The notes below the pieces were generated by a model. The model searched no databases. It was given only the letters and a program-made list of their open reading frames with translations, and was not told the DNA's origin. Made by a program: the position numbers and the translations under genes. This document shows, in pieces, positions 15,724 to 23,136 of a DNA stretch of 64,000 bases. Numbering within the stretch: position 1 is the stretch's first letter; every line of letters starts with the position of its first letter. Origin of the DNA: Microbacterium flavescens (lineage in GTDB: Bacteria; Actinomycetota; Actinomycetes; Actinomycetales; Microbacteriaceae); the NCBI RefSeq assembly GCF_018588945.1, contig NZ_JAFIWA010000004.1, forward strand, positions 62,001 to 126,000. Direction: 5' to 3'.

Positions 15724-17395
15724 GCGTGAGCTTGCGGTACGCCGAGCGGTGCGGCTTGGCGGCATCGGGTCCGAGGCGCTCGATCTTGTTCTCCTCGTAC
15801 GCCTCGAAGTTGCCCTCGAACCAGTACCACCTGTCGGGGTCCTCGTCGGTGCCCTCGTAGGCCAGGATGTGCGTGGCGATGCGGTCGAGGAACCACCGGT
15901 CGTGGGTGATCACGACGGCGCAGCCGGGGAACTCGAGCAGCGCGTTCTCGAGCGACTGGAGCGTCTCGACGTCCAGGTCGTTCGTGGGCTCGTCGAGGAG
16001 CAGCAGGTTGCCGCCCTCCTTGAGGGTCAGCGCCAGGTTCAGGCGGTTGCGCTCACCGCCGGAGAGGACGCCGGCCTTCTTCTGCTGATCGGGACCCTTG
16101 AAGCCGAACTTCGACACGTAGGCGCGCGACGGGATCTCGGTCTTGCCGACCGTGATGATGTCGAGTCCGTCGGAGACCACCTCCCACAGCGACTTGGTCG
16201 GGTCGATGTTCGAGCGCGACTGGTCGACGTAGCTGATCTTGACCGTCTCGCCGATCTTGAGATCGCCCCCGTCGAGCGGCTCGAGCCCGACGATCGTCTT
16301 GAACAGCGTCGTCTTGCCGACGCCGTTGGGACCGATGACGCCGACGATGCCGTTCGGCGGGAGGCTGAAGCTCAGGCCGTCGATGAGCGACCGGCCGTCG
16401 AAGCCCTTCTTCAGCTTCTTGGCGTCGATGACGATGCTGCCCAGGCGCGGCCCCGGCGGGATCGTGATCTCCTCGAAGTCGAGCTTGCGCGTGCGGTCGG
16501 CCTCAGCCGCCATCTCCTCGTAGCGCGCGAGGCGGGCCTTCGACTTGGCCTGGCGGCCTTTGGCGTTGGATCGCACCCACTCGAGCTCTTCGGCCAGGCG
16601 CTTGGCGAGCTTGGCGTCCTTCTTGCCCTGGATCGCGAGTCGCTCGCCCTTCTTCTCGAGGTACGTGGAGTAGTTGCCCTCGTAGCCGATCAGACGGCCG
16701 CGGTCGACCTCGGCGATCCACTCGGCGACGTTGTCGAGGAAGTACCGATCGTGGGTGATCGCGATGACGGCGCCGGGATACTTCTGCAGGTGCTGCTCGA
16801 GCCACAGCACGCTCTCGGCGTCGAGGTGGTTCGTCGGCTCGTCGAGCAGCAGGAGGTCCGGCTTCTGCAGCAGGAGCTTCGTGAGTGCGACGCGGCGCCG
16901 CTCACCTCCGGAGAGCGGGCCGATCTCGGCGTCGCCCGGCGGAGTGCGCAGCGCATCCATCGCCTGCTCGAGCTGCGAGTCGAGGTCCCACGCGTCGGCG
17001 GCGTCGATCTCCTCCTGCAGCACGCCCATCTCGGCGAGGAGCGCGTCGAAGTCGGCGTCGGGGTCGGCCATGAGCGCCGAGATCTCGTTGAAGCGATCGA
17101 CCTTCGCCTTGATCGCGATTCCGTCCTGGATGTTCTCGAGGACCGTCTTGGACTCGTCCAGCTCCGGCTCCTGCATGAGGATGCCGACGGAGAAGCCGGG
17201 GCTGAGCTTGGCCTCGCCGTTGGACGGCGTGTCGAGCCCCGCCATGATCTTGAGGATCGTCGACTTGCCGGCGCCGTTGGGCCCGACCATGCCGATCTTC
17301 GCCCCGGGCAGGAACGCCATCGTGACGTCGTCGAGGATGAGCTTGTCACCGACCGCCTTGCGGGCGCGGACCATCGAGTAGATGTATTCAGCCAT
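15716..17395 (-). CDS. ettA: energy-dependent translational throttle protein, ABC-F
   Basis: Ribosome-associated ABC-F ATPase that gates the first elongation steps according to ATP/ADP ratio. 559 residues, the usual length. Two ATPase halves: Walker A GPNGAGKST near residue 38 and GPNGVGKTT near 350, each with an LSGGE signature and LLLLDEPTN Walker B. The P-site tRNA interaction motif linker lies between them (LAEELEWVRSNAKGRQAKSK). The N-terminus MAEYIYSMVRARKAVGDKL matches EttA and fixes the start at 17395. The 5' leader contains a small palindrome TGACGACGTCA. A thioesterase gene overlaps its 3' end. Confidence 0.96.
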   Translation of the reverse strand: MAEYIYSMVRARKAVGDKLILDDVTMAFLPGAKIGMVGPNGAGKSTILKIMAGLDTPSNGEAKLSPGFSVGILMQEPELDESKTVLENIQDGIAIKAKVDRFNEISALMADPDADFDALLAEMGVLQEEIDAADAWDLDSQLEQAMDALRTPPGDAEIGPLSGGERRRVALTKLLLQKPDLLLLDEPTNHLDAESVLWLEQHLQKYPGAVIAITHDRYFLDNVAEWIAEVDRGRLIGYEGNYSTYLEKKGERLAIQGKKDAKLAKRLAEELEWVRSNAKGRQAKSKARLARYEEMAAEADRTRKLDFEEITIPPGPRLGSIVIDAKKLKKGFDGRSLIDGLSFSLPPNGIVGVIGPNGVGKTTLFKTIVGLEPLDGGDLKIGETVKISYVDQSRSNIDPTKSLWEVVSDGLDIITVGKTEIPSRAYVSKFGFKGPDQQKKAGVLSGGERNRLNLALTLKEGGNLLLLDEPTNDLDVETLQSLENALLEFPGCAVVITHDRWFLDRIATHILAYEGTDEDPDRWYWFEGNFEAYEENKIERLGPDAAKPHRSAYRKLTRD

Positions 17396-17437
17396 GTCTT
17401 GTGAACGTTCTCCTAAGCCTGACGACGTCAGCGTCCC

Positions 17438-17443
17438 AGCCTA
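17438..17443 (-). promoter_or_regulatory. -10 hexamer (TAGGCT) of ettA
   Basis: TAGGCT about 42 nt upstream of the ettA ATG. The leader would carry the palindrome at 17420-17430 and an AGGAG. Confidence 0.4.
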
Positions 17444-17502
17444 CCGGCCGTGCGCGGAAGCGGAGGGCCGTCGCGCGACCGCGGTGTCAGCCGGGCGGCC
17501 TG

Positions 17503-18036
17503 TCACCAGTCGATGGGGCGGGTGTCGCCGACCAGGCAGGTCCCCTCGGCGAGCACCGGGACGACCGCCGTGTGGGGGTCGCCCGTAGCGGGCCCGACCT
17601 GGCCGACGAGGCACTCGTCCTGCCAGCGGACCGCGAACTGGATGCTCTCGGCGGGGTTGCCGACGGTCGACGTGTCGTGGGTCACCTGCATCGCCGTCTT
17701 GTCGAAGCCGGCAGCGACCAGGGCGTCGATGTAGGCGCGGCCGGCCGCGCGATCCTCCGTCGCCCACACCTGGTCGACGACAGCCGAGAAGAAGGCCAGG
17801 TTGTCGGTGGCCGTGCCGTCGGGAACCAGCACCGGCGTCGACGGCGTCGGGGCGCCGGTCGACGTGGGGGCGCCGGTCGCCGAACCGGACTGCGACGGCT
17901 CCGCAGGCCCACCGGGTCCTTCCCCGGTGCACCCCGTGAGGGCGACGCATCCGGCGAGGGCGAGCGTGGCCGCCGCGATGGGGAGTCGGGGGCGCGTCCG
18001 TGCGCGGCGGACGGATCGCTCGGGGTGTCGGGCCAC
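17503..18036 (-). CDS. DUF6993-like lipoprotein
   Basis: Predicted secreted lipoprotein of 177 residues. A basic N-terminus is followed by a hydrophobic core and a lipobox LTGC (mature Cys about residue 36). Then comes a Ser/Thr/Pro/Gly linker of about 30 residues, and a C-terminal domain beginning VLVPDGTATDNLAFF that I recognise as DUF6993, a family common in Microbacteriaceae with no known function. Two cysteines in the domain (DECLVGQV, GTCLVGD) could form a disulfide. GTG at 18036 sits 6 nt after TAGACT, so the transcript is probably leaderless. Confidence 0.83.
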   Translation of the reverse strand: MARHPERSVRRARTRPRLPIAAATLALAGCVALTGCTGEGPGGPAEPSQSGSATGAPTSTGAPTPSTPVLVPDGTATDNLAFFSAVVDQVWATEDRAAGRAYIDALVAAGFDKTAMQVTHDTSTVGNPAESIQFAVRWQDECLVGQVGPATGDPHTAVVPVLAEGTCLVGDTRPIDW

Positions 18037-18042
18037 GGGGAG

Positions 18043-18048
18043 AGTCTA
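18043..18048 (-). promoter_or_regulatory. -10 hexamer (TAGACT) of the DUF6993 lipoprotein gene
   Basis: TAGACT, 6-nt spacer CTCCCC, GTG at 18036. Leaderless arrangement. Confidence 0.55.
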
Positions 18049-18078
18049 GGGCCCGACATCCCGGGCTCTGCTGAGCGG

Positions 18079-18600
18079 TCAGAACGGCGTCTCGGCGCCT
18101 GCCAGCTCGCGGGAACCCGCGTCTTCGCCGGGAGCCGTCCACGCCGCTTCCGCCACTGCGGACCCTGACGGAGCATCGGCCGCCGCACCGGGCGCCGACC
18201 AGGCCTCGGTGGAATCGGACGTGCTCGACGAGACCGCCGCGGGCCTCGCATCCTTCACGAAGGTCGTGGTGCCCCACAGCAGGTCGTGCCCGAGCGCCTC
18301 GGCCTCGATCTCGACATCCGTGCCGCGCTTGTCGCCGCTCTCCCAATCGCGCACGCGGAGCTTCCCGGTGAGGATGACGCGTTCGCCCCTGCGGAGCGAG
18401 TGGAACGCGTGGTCGGCGAGACCGCGGAACGCCGACACCGAGTAGAAGTTCGTCGCCGTCTCGACCCACGCGTCTGCGGCACGGTCGTACCGTCGCTGTC
18501 CGCTCGCGATGCGGAACGTCGTGATCGGGACGCCCGCCGACGTGCGCTTGTGCTCGGGGTCGGTCGCGACGTTGCCGATGATGGTGATGCTGTCATTCAC
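18079..18600 (-). CDS. ssb: single-stranded DNA-binding protein, probable paralogue
   Basis: OB-fold ssDNA-binding protein of 173 residues. The first ~110 residues are the SSB core: NDSITIIGNVATDPEHK, FRIASGQRRYDR, TNFYSVSAFRGLADH and LTGKLRVRDWESGDKRG. The tail is low-complexity and ends AGAETPF; the acidic DDDIPF tip that recruits repair proteins in canonical SSB is reduced to PF with a single acid nearby. Gene context is not the usual rpsF-ssb-rplI operon, so this is likely a second SSB. GTG at 18600 has GAGGAG 8 nt upstream. Confidence 0.9.
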   Translation of the reverse strand: MNDSITIIGNVATDPEHKRTSAGVPITTFRIASGQRRYDRAADAWVETATNFYSVSAFRGLADHAFHSLRRGERVILTGKLRVRDWESGDKRGTDVEIEAEALGHDLLWGTTTFVKDARPAAVSSSTSDSTEAWSAPGAAADAPSGSAVAEAAWTAPGEDAGSRELAGAETPF

Positions 18601-18829
18601 TGTGCAGTCTCCTCTCGATCCGGAGACGGTCTCCGGCACCGCCGGCGCCCGCGTGCCCGCCAGGCGCCGGCGGTGCCACCAGGCTGCCCACACCGGAACC
18701 TCCGGATCGGTCGCGCCTCCGGGTCTGGGGAATCGGCGCCAACCAGGCCTTCTGGGGAGAAGCCCTGGGGCGCGCGACGGCGCGTCGATGTCGGAGGTCG
18801 CACATATGTTCGATCCGAGAGGAGCTTTC

Positions 18830-19099
18830 ATGAGACTTCTGGACGACGACCGACAGACCGATGCCCCGGCACCCACCCCCGCCCCCGGCGTGCCCGTCCG
18901 GCTCGCCCCCGCCGCGCCGTCACTGTGGCGGGTCATCGACCGCGGCGGCCGCGTGATCGGCCACCTTCAGGCGCTCGCCGAGGGCAGCGGCATCCGCTAC
19001 CGGGCGCGCCGGTTCCACGCGACGACGCGCGCGTTCCTCGAACTCGGTGAGTTCTGGTCGGCCGACGACGCGATCGACTGCATCCGCTTCGCGCGCTGA
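18830..19099 (+). CDS. small conserved-looking protein, 89 residues
   Basis: Function unknown. A flexible Pro/Ala-rich N-terminus leads into a compact domain: LWRVIDRGGRVIGHLQAL, GIRYRARRFHATT, FLELGEFWSADDAIDCIRF. The pattern suggests three beta strands and a C-terminal helix. Two starts are both credible: ATG 18830 with AGAGGAG 5 nt upstream, and in-frame ATG 18806 with GGAGG 8 nt upstream. It is convergent with the MocR gene, with 3 nt between stop codons. The 229-bp stretch from 18601 to this gene holds no other feature I can support. Confidence 0.75.
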   Translation: MRLLDDDRQTDAPAPTPAPGVPVRLAPAAPSLWRVIDRGGRVIGHLQALAEGSGIRYRARRFHATTRAFLELGEFWSADDAIDCIRFAR

Positions 19100-19102
19100 G
19101 AC

Positions 19103-20527
19103 TCAGACGACCGACTCGAGCTGATCCACGATCGACACCGGCGCCCCGGCCCTGACGTGCCGCCAAGACTGGGCGAGCAAGGCCACGGCGCGCACGAGTT
19201 CGTCGGGAGGCGCGGTGAAGGGCAGCCGCAGGTGGCGGTCGTGGCCGCCCTCGACCGAGAATCGCGGTCCGGCCGAGAGGAGCACTCCGCGCGACCGGAC
19301 GTCCATGACGAGTGCCGAGCTCAGCGCGGCGTCGAGTTCGATCCAGAGCGAGACCCCGCCGTGCGCCGTCGGAACGCGCCACTCGGGCAGCACCGCGGCG
19401 AGGGCTGCGACGACGGCGTCCCGGCCCGCGCGGAGCAGAGACGACCGCTGCGCCGCGATCCCCGCGAAGTCGGTCAGCAGAGCCGCCGCTACGGCCTGCT
19501 CGAACTCGGGCGTTCCGAGATCGTGCGCCGGCCGAGCGGCCACGAACTGCCGCACCAGGTCGCCCTCCGCGCGGATCCATCCCACTCGCAGGCCGCCCCA
19601 CACCGTCTTGCCCAGCGAGCCGATCCGCACCACGCTCGACGAGTCTCCACCCGTGAAGCCCGCCGCGAGTGGTCCGCGGTCGATGTCGAGGTCGGCGGTC
19701 GTCTCATCGAGCACCAGCACCGAGCCCGCGCGCTCCCCGGCGAGGAGGAACGCGTCGCGCTCGGCGGCCGACATCGATCGCCCGGTGGGGTTCTGGAAGT
19801 CGGGCATGAGGTAGGCCATCACCGGCAGCGTGCGCGCGAAGGCCTGCTCGGCGCGATCGAGATCCCATCCGGCGTCGGTCGTCACCGGAACCCCGACAAG
19901 GCGTGCACCGGCGCGGCGCAGGGCGTCGACCGCGTGAGGGTAGGTCGGCGTCTCGACCACGACGCGGTCGCCGCGTCCGAGAAGCACCGACGCGACGAGA
20001 TGGATGGCGCTCTGCGCCCCCGTGGTCACCAGCACCTCGCTCGGGGTCGTCGGCACCCCGCGCCGTTCGTAGTGCGTGGCGATCGCCTCGCGCAGCTCGA
20101 CACTGCCCAGCACGTCGTACCCCACGCGCGAGACCAGGGACGCCGCACGCCCGGCCACCTCCCCGATGATCCCGGCAAGGCCCGGCCACGCGGGCGGGCT
20201 GGCCTGCTGGAGATCGATCGATCCCTCCGCGGCCGACGCGCGGCCCGGGTCGCGACGCTGCAGGGGCAGGGTGACGCTACCCGATCCGCGCAGGCTCGCG
20301 ATGTGGCCGGTCTCGCGCAGACTCCGATAGGCCGCCGCCACGGTGCTGCGGCTCAGGTGCAGCGCCGCGGCGAGCTCACGCTCGGCGGGAAGCGCGGTGC
20401 GCGGCGCCAGCCGATTGTCGAGGCAGAGGAGGCGGATGCCGTCGGCCAGCGCCTCGTATGCGGGCTCCCTCGTTCGCCAGCCGCCCAGCGCGACTCCGAG
20501 AGCGCGAGCGGAGATCCTCGAATCCAT
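19103..20527 (-). CDS. MocR-type regulator (GntR HTH fused to aminotransferase fold), YczR-like
   Basis: 474 residues. Residues about 15-85 are a GntR winged helix (YEALADGIRLLCLDNRLAP, then LSRSTVAAAYRSLRETGHI). The rest is a type-I aminotransferase fold with NPTGR and a PLP lysine in SLGKTVWGGLRVGW. Such proteins bind PLP and act as transcription factors instead of enzymes. The divergently transcribed gene encodes a YczE-like membrane protein, the arrangement of the YczR subgroup of MocR regulators (family knowledge), so it probably controls that gene and itself. ATG at 20527 sits 7 nt after TATTGT. Confidence 0.9.
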   Translation of the reverse strand: MDSRISARALGVALGGWRTREPAYEALADGIRLLCLDNRLAPRTALPAERELAAALHLSRSTVAAAYRSLRETGHIASLRGSGSVTLPLQRRDPGRASAAEGSIDLQQASPPAWPGLAGIIGEVAGRAASLVSRVGYDVLGSVELREAIATHYERRGVPTTPSEVLVTTGAQSAIHLVASVLLGRGDRVVVETPTYPHAVDALRRAGARLVGVPVTTDAGWDLDRAEQAFARTLPVMAYLMPDFQNPTGRSMSAAERDAFLLAGERAGSVLVLDETTADLDIDRGPLAAGFTGGDSSSVVRIGSLGKTVWGGLRVGWIRAEGDLVRQFVAARPAHDLGTPEFEQAVAAALLTDFAGIAAQRSSLLRAGRDAVVAALAAVLPEWRVPTAHGGVSLWIELDAALSSALVMDVRSRGVLLSAGPRFSVEGGHDRHLRLPFTAPPDELVRAVALLAQSWRHVRAGAPVSIVDQLESVV

Positions 20528-20534
20528 GAAAGCC

Positions 20535-20540
20535 ACAATA
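20535..20540 (-). promoter_or_regulatory. -10 hexamer (TATTGT) of the mocR-type gene
   Basis: TATTGT, 7-nt spacer, ATG at 20527; leaderless arrangement. Confidence 0.5.
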
Positions 20541-20545
20541 CGCAG

Positions 20546-20581
20546 ATTGGCCCGTTCACGGCATACCAATTGTGCGATTGG
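20546..20581. promoter_or_regulatory. candidate MocR operator: three ATTGG/CCAAT half-sites
   Basis: In the divergent intergenic region ATTGG occurs at 20546-20550 and 20577-20581 and its complement CCAAT at 20566-20570. CCAAT-N6-ATTGG forms an inverted repeat, and the two ATTGG copies are direct repeats 31 bp apart (three helical turns). MocR factors often bind direct repeats. The sites lie between the two start codons. Confidence 0.45.
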
Positions 20582-20590
20582 ATGGGATCC

Positions 20591-21223
20591 ATGACGCGTC
20601 GTGTGATCCAACTCTTCGTCGGCCTCGTCCTCTACGGGGTCGGCTGCGCGATGACCGTGGAAGCAGGACTGGGCGTGGACCCGTGGACCGTGCTCGCGCA
20701 AGGCCTGTCGATCCACACCGGCATCGGGATCGGATGGATCGCGAACATCCTGGGCTTCTTCGTGCTCCTGCTGTGGATTCCGCTGCGTCAGAAGCCGGGC
20801 GTCGGCACGATCGCGAACATCCTCCTCGTGGGCACCAGCATGCAGGTGGTCCTGTGGGTCTTCCCGCCGGTCTCGGGCATCGTCGCCCAGCTCGCCGTCC
20901 TGCTCGGCGGCATCGTCACCGTCGCGATCGCCTCAGGCCTGTACATCGGCGCGCACTTCGGTCCGGGACCGAGAGACGGCCTCATGACCGGCATGCACAA
21001 GCGGCTCGGCTGGCCGATCTGGACGTGCCGCGCCCTGGTGGAGCTGACAGTGCTCTTCATCGGCTGGCTTCTGGGCGGCACCGTCGGCATCGGAACCGTG
21101 CTCTTCGCGTTCCTCATCGGGCCGCTCGTGCACGTGGCACTGCCGCTGCTCGATACGCGCCGCGGCACCCGCGTGGCCGCGGCCCCGGCCGCTACGCCGG
21201 CGGACACGGCGGCGCAGCGCTGA
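20591..21223 (+). CDS. YczE-like integral membrane protein
   Basis: 210 residues with five to six hydrophobic segments. The N-terminal motif FVGLVLYGVGCAMTVEAGLG followed by DPWTVLAQGLS, and FGPGPRDGLMTG in the middle, are typical of the YczE/YitT-like family. Molecular role unknown. Start ATG 20591 is preferred because MTRRVIQLF matches the usual N-terminus and TTGGAT lies 7 nt upstream; an in-frame ATG at 20582 would add three residues. Divergent from, and probably regulated by, the MocR-type factor. Confidence 0.87.
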   Translation: MTRRVIQLFVGLVLYGVGCAMTVEAGLGVDPWTVLAQGLSIHTGIGIGWIANILGFFVLLLWIPLRQKPGVGTIANILLVGTSMQVVLWVFPPVSGIVAQLAVLLGGIVTVAIASGLYIGAHFGPGPRDGLMTGMHKRLGWPIWTCRALVELTVLFIGWLLGGTVGIGTVLFAFLIGPLVHVALPLLDTRRGTRVAAAPAATPADTAAQR

Positions 21224-21261
21224 CGAGCGGCGGGAGCGGGATCCGTCCCACCGCCGTCAGC
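21219..21261. terminator. bidirectional stem-loop between convergent genes
   Basis: GCTGAC (21219-21224) pairs with GTCAGC (21256-21261), continued inside by GCGG/CCGC and GGGA/TCCC with small bulges around a 10-nt loop. It lies at the junction of the YczE-like gene and the convergent 70-residue protein gene. No T-run on either side. Confidence 0.5.
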
Positions 21262-21273
21262 GTGTCGCGACGC

Positions 21274-21486
21274 TCAGTGCTCGCGGAACTCGGGCCAGTC
21301 GCTGCCGGGTGTCATGCGCGAATGCAGCGCGTTCTTGGCGATCTCCATCGTGGGGTAGGTGCCCGCGACGGAGTCGGCGCCCGCCATCGTGACGGTGTAG
21401 CCGTCGTCGTCCTTGCGGATGCTGCCGACGACGCCGGACGGGCCGTAGGCCACCCAGAGGGCGTGGTGCGTCTCCGTGGTGCTCAT
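21274..21486 (-). CDS. small conserved-looking protein, 70 residues
   Basis: Function unknown. Predicted compact beta-strand/helix protein: ALWVAYGPSGVVGSI, DGYTVTMAGADSVAGTYPT and a C-terminal helix MEIAKNALHSRM, ending PGSDWPEFREH. The order of elements resembles the 89-residue protein encoded at 18830-19099. A clear GAAAGGAG lies 6 nt upstream of the ATG at 21486, which together with codon bias supports real translation. Confidence 0.78.
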   Translation of the reverse strand: MSTTETHHALWVAYGPSGVVGSIRKDDDGYTVTMAGADSVAGTYPTMEIAKNALHSRMTPGSDWPEFREH

Positions 21487-21593
21487 GGTGAACTCCTTTC
21501 GATGCGTCCGATCCCGACGCTACGCCCGGACACCCACCGGCGCCAGCATCCGTCACGCGATCCCGCGAACCGATAGCCTGGTCTCTCACCCTT

Positions 21594-21666
21594 CCCTCCG
21601 TAGCTCAGGGGACAGAGCGAGCGGTTTCTACCCGCAAGGTCGGGGGTTCGAATCCTCCCGGGGGGG
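21594..21666 (+). tRNA. tRNA-Arg (anticodon UCU)
   Basis: A 73-nt cloverleaf. Acceptor CCCTCCG pairs with CGGGGGG (one T-G); D stem GCTC/GAGC; anticodon stem AGCGG/CCGCA (closing A-A mismatch) with loop TTTCTAC, giving anticodon TCT at 21627-21629; T stem GGGGG/CCTCC with loop TTCGAAT. CCA is not encoded (GCAG follows). TAGCCT at 21574-21579 is a plausible -10. Confidence 0.9.
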
Positions 21667-21717
21667 CAGAACGGGCCTCGGCGGCGACGCCCGGGCGTCG
21701 GCGTCTGGGGCCGTCAA

Positions 21718-21723
21718 TAGGAT
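21718..21723 (+). promoter_or_regulatory. -10 hexamer (TAGGAT) of orn
   Basis: TAGGAT, 7-nt spacer, ATG at 21731. It decides between two in-frame ATGs: the one at 21722 overlaps the hexamer. Confidence 0.5.
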
Positions 21724-21730
21724 GGAGCGC

Positions 21731-22357
21731 ATGGTGGGGGCTTCCGAGAACGATCGTCTTGTCTGGATCGACTGCGAGATGACAGGACTCGACCTCGCGG
21801 TCGACGAGCTCGTCGAGATCGCCGTCGTCGTGACCGACTTCGAGCTGCGACCGCTCGATGGCGGCTTCCAGGTGGTGATCAAGCCCGACGCGTCGGCGCT
21901 CGAGCACATGAGCGAGTTCGTCACCAAGATGCACGAGAAGTCGGGGCTCCTCGAGGAGATCCCCCGCGGCGTGAGCGTGGCCGATGCCGAGTTCCAGGCG
22001 CTCGAGTACATCCAGCGGTTCGTGCCGCTCGAGGGCAAGGCGCCGCTCGCCGGCAACACCATCGGCACCGACCGCATGTTCCTCGCCAAGTACATGCCGC
22101 GCATCGACCACTGGCTGCACTACCGCAACGTCGACGTGTCGAGCATCAAAGAGCTCGCCCGGCGCTGGTACCCCCGCGCCTACATCCACGCGCCCGCGAA
22201 AGACGGCGGCCACCGGGCCCTTGCCGACATCCTCGAGTCCATCCGCGAACTCGCGTATTACCGTCAGGCGGTGTTCGTCCCCGAGCCCGGACCGACCAGT
22301 GATGGCGCCCGCGCCGCCGCTGCCGCCGCCGTGTCGCTGTTCGGCCCAGAGGTGTGA
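21731..22357 (+). CDS. orn: oligoribonuclease (DEDDh 3'-5' exoribonuclease)
   Basis: Degrades di- to penta-ribonucleotides, including pGpG from c-di-GMP turnover, to mononucleotides. 208 residues. DEDD motifs: WIDCEMTGLDL (Asp and Glu of ExoI), NTIGTDRMFLAKYMP (ExoII Asp) and HRALADILESI (ExoIII His and Asp). The length and the segment NVDVSSIKELARRWYP are typical of Orn. Flanked by two tRNA genes, and leaderless by the hexamer at 21718. A poly-Ala stretch near the C-terminus is unremarkable. Confidence 0.96.
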   Translation: MVGASENDRLVWIDCEMTGLDLAVDELVEIAVVVTDFELRPLDGGFQVVIKPDASALEHMSEFVTKMHEKSGLLEEIPRGVSVADAEFQALEYIQRFVPLEGKAPLAGNTIGTDRMFLAKYMPRIDHWLHYRNVDVSSIKELARRWYPRAYIHAPAKDGGHRALADILESIRELAYYRQAVFVPEPGPTSDGARAAAAAAVSLFGPEV

Positions 22358-22394
22358 GAGAATCTTCTGGTTGCCCGCGCAGGCGGGAGACATG

Positions 22395-22470
22395 GTGGGT
22401 ATAGCTCAGTTGGTAGAGCGCTGGCTTGTGGTGCCGGATGTCGCGGGTTCGAGTCCCGTTACTCACCCCA
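22395..22470 (+). tRNA. tRNA-His (anticodon GUG), CCA encoded
   Basis: Acceptor GTGGGTA pairs with TACTCAC; D stem GCTC/GAGC; anticodon stem CTGGC/GCCGG with loop TTGTGGT, anticodon GTG; T stem CGGGT-type arm with TTCGAGT loop. Discriminator C at 22467 is followed by an encoded CCA. A G at 22394 can serve as the encoded G-1 that pairs with C73, the identity element for histidyl-tRNA synthetase. Confidence 0.95.
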
Positions 22471-22486
22471 CGTACATCGAGGCATC

Positions 22487-22837
22487 ATGATGGAGATGGA
22501 TGCCGCGACCTTCGAGCAGCTCGTCATCGACGAGCTCGACCTCCTCCCCGATGACATGGTGGAGGGGCTCGACAACGTCGTGTTCGTGGTCGAGGACCGC
22601 GCCGAAGACGGAACCCTCGACCTCCTCGGGCTCTACGACGGCTGGGCGCTGACTGAACGCGACCGCTACGGCGTCGGGGAGCTGCCCGACCGGATCATCG
22701 TCTACCGGGAGGCGCACCTCGCCGCGTGCGACGACCTGGACGAACTGCGCGATGAGCTGCACACGACTCTCGTCCACGAGATCGCGCACTTCTACGGGAT
22801 CGACGACGACCGCCTGCACGAGCTGGGGTGGGCATGA
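22487..22837 (+). CDS. minimal zinc metallopeptidase, DUF1025-type
   Basis: A small cytosolic zincin-like protein of 116 residues. HEIAH at 97-101 followed by FYGID gives the HExxH-x-x-G-x-D metzincin-like zinc site. The N-terminal half matches the short metallopeptidase family often found near clpS in actinobacteria. Substrate unknown. The start ATG 22487 lies 16 nt after tRNA-His, with an alternative ATG three bases later. Its stop overlaps the clpS start (ATGA). Confidence 0.86.
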   Translation: MMEMDAATFEQLVIDELDLLPDDMVEGLDNVVFVVEDRAEDGTLDLLGLYDGWALTERDRYGVGELPDRIIVYREAHLAACDDLDELRDELHTTLVHEIAHFYGIDDDRLHELGWA

Positions 22838-23136
22838 TGGCGCCTCTTGCGACGCCCGACCTCGACGAGCAGGTCGATGTCGGCGAGCAGACGGCCGCCG
22901 ACCGCCCGTGGCAGACCGTCGTGTGGGACGACCCCGTGAACCTCATGAGCTACGTCACCCATGTGTTCCGCGAGTACTTCGGCTACCCCAAGCCGCGCGC
23001 CCATGCCCTCATGCTGGAGGTCCACAACCACGGCCACGCCGTGGTGGCGGAGGGACCACGCGAGCAGATGGAGCTCCACACGCGGGCGATGCACGACTAC
23101 GGTCTGTGGGCCACCGTTCGCAAGGCCCCGGAATGA
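22834..23136 (+). CDS. clpS: ATP-dependent Clp protease adaptor ClpS
   Basis: Delivers N-degron substrates to ClpAP/ClpCP. 100 residues. The core has the family motifs VVWDDPVNLMSYVTHVF, EVHNHGHAVVAEG (with the substrate-binding histidine) and LHTRAMHDYGLWATV. It starts inside the stop of the metallopeptidase gene and its own stop overlaps the ATG of the DUF2017 gene (ATGA at 23133), so all three are translationally coupled. Confidence 0.96.
   Translation: MMAPLATPDLDEQVDVGEQTAADRPWQTVVWDDPVNLMSYVTHVFREYFGYPKPRAHALMLEVHNHGHAVVAEGPREQMELHTRAMHDYGLWATVRKAPE

Noticed and set aside
15497-17404. Long open frame on the plus strand opposite ettA and the thioesterase gene
   Set aside because: It mirrors the minus-strand codons of strong, conserved proteins; G+C-rich DNA leaves antisense frames open by default.
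19157-20580. Long plus-strand frame through the mocR-type gene, continuous with the YczE-like gene
   Set aside because: The part before 20591 has Arg/Gly/Ala-rich shadow composition; the real protein starts at the conserved membrane segment.
21594-22470. tRNA-Arg and tRNA-His as integration hot spots
   Set aside because: Both tRNA 3' ends run straight into core genes with no duplicated tRNA fragment nearby.
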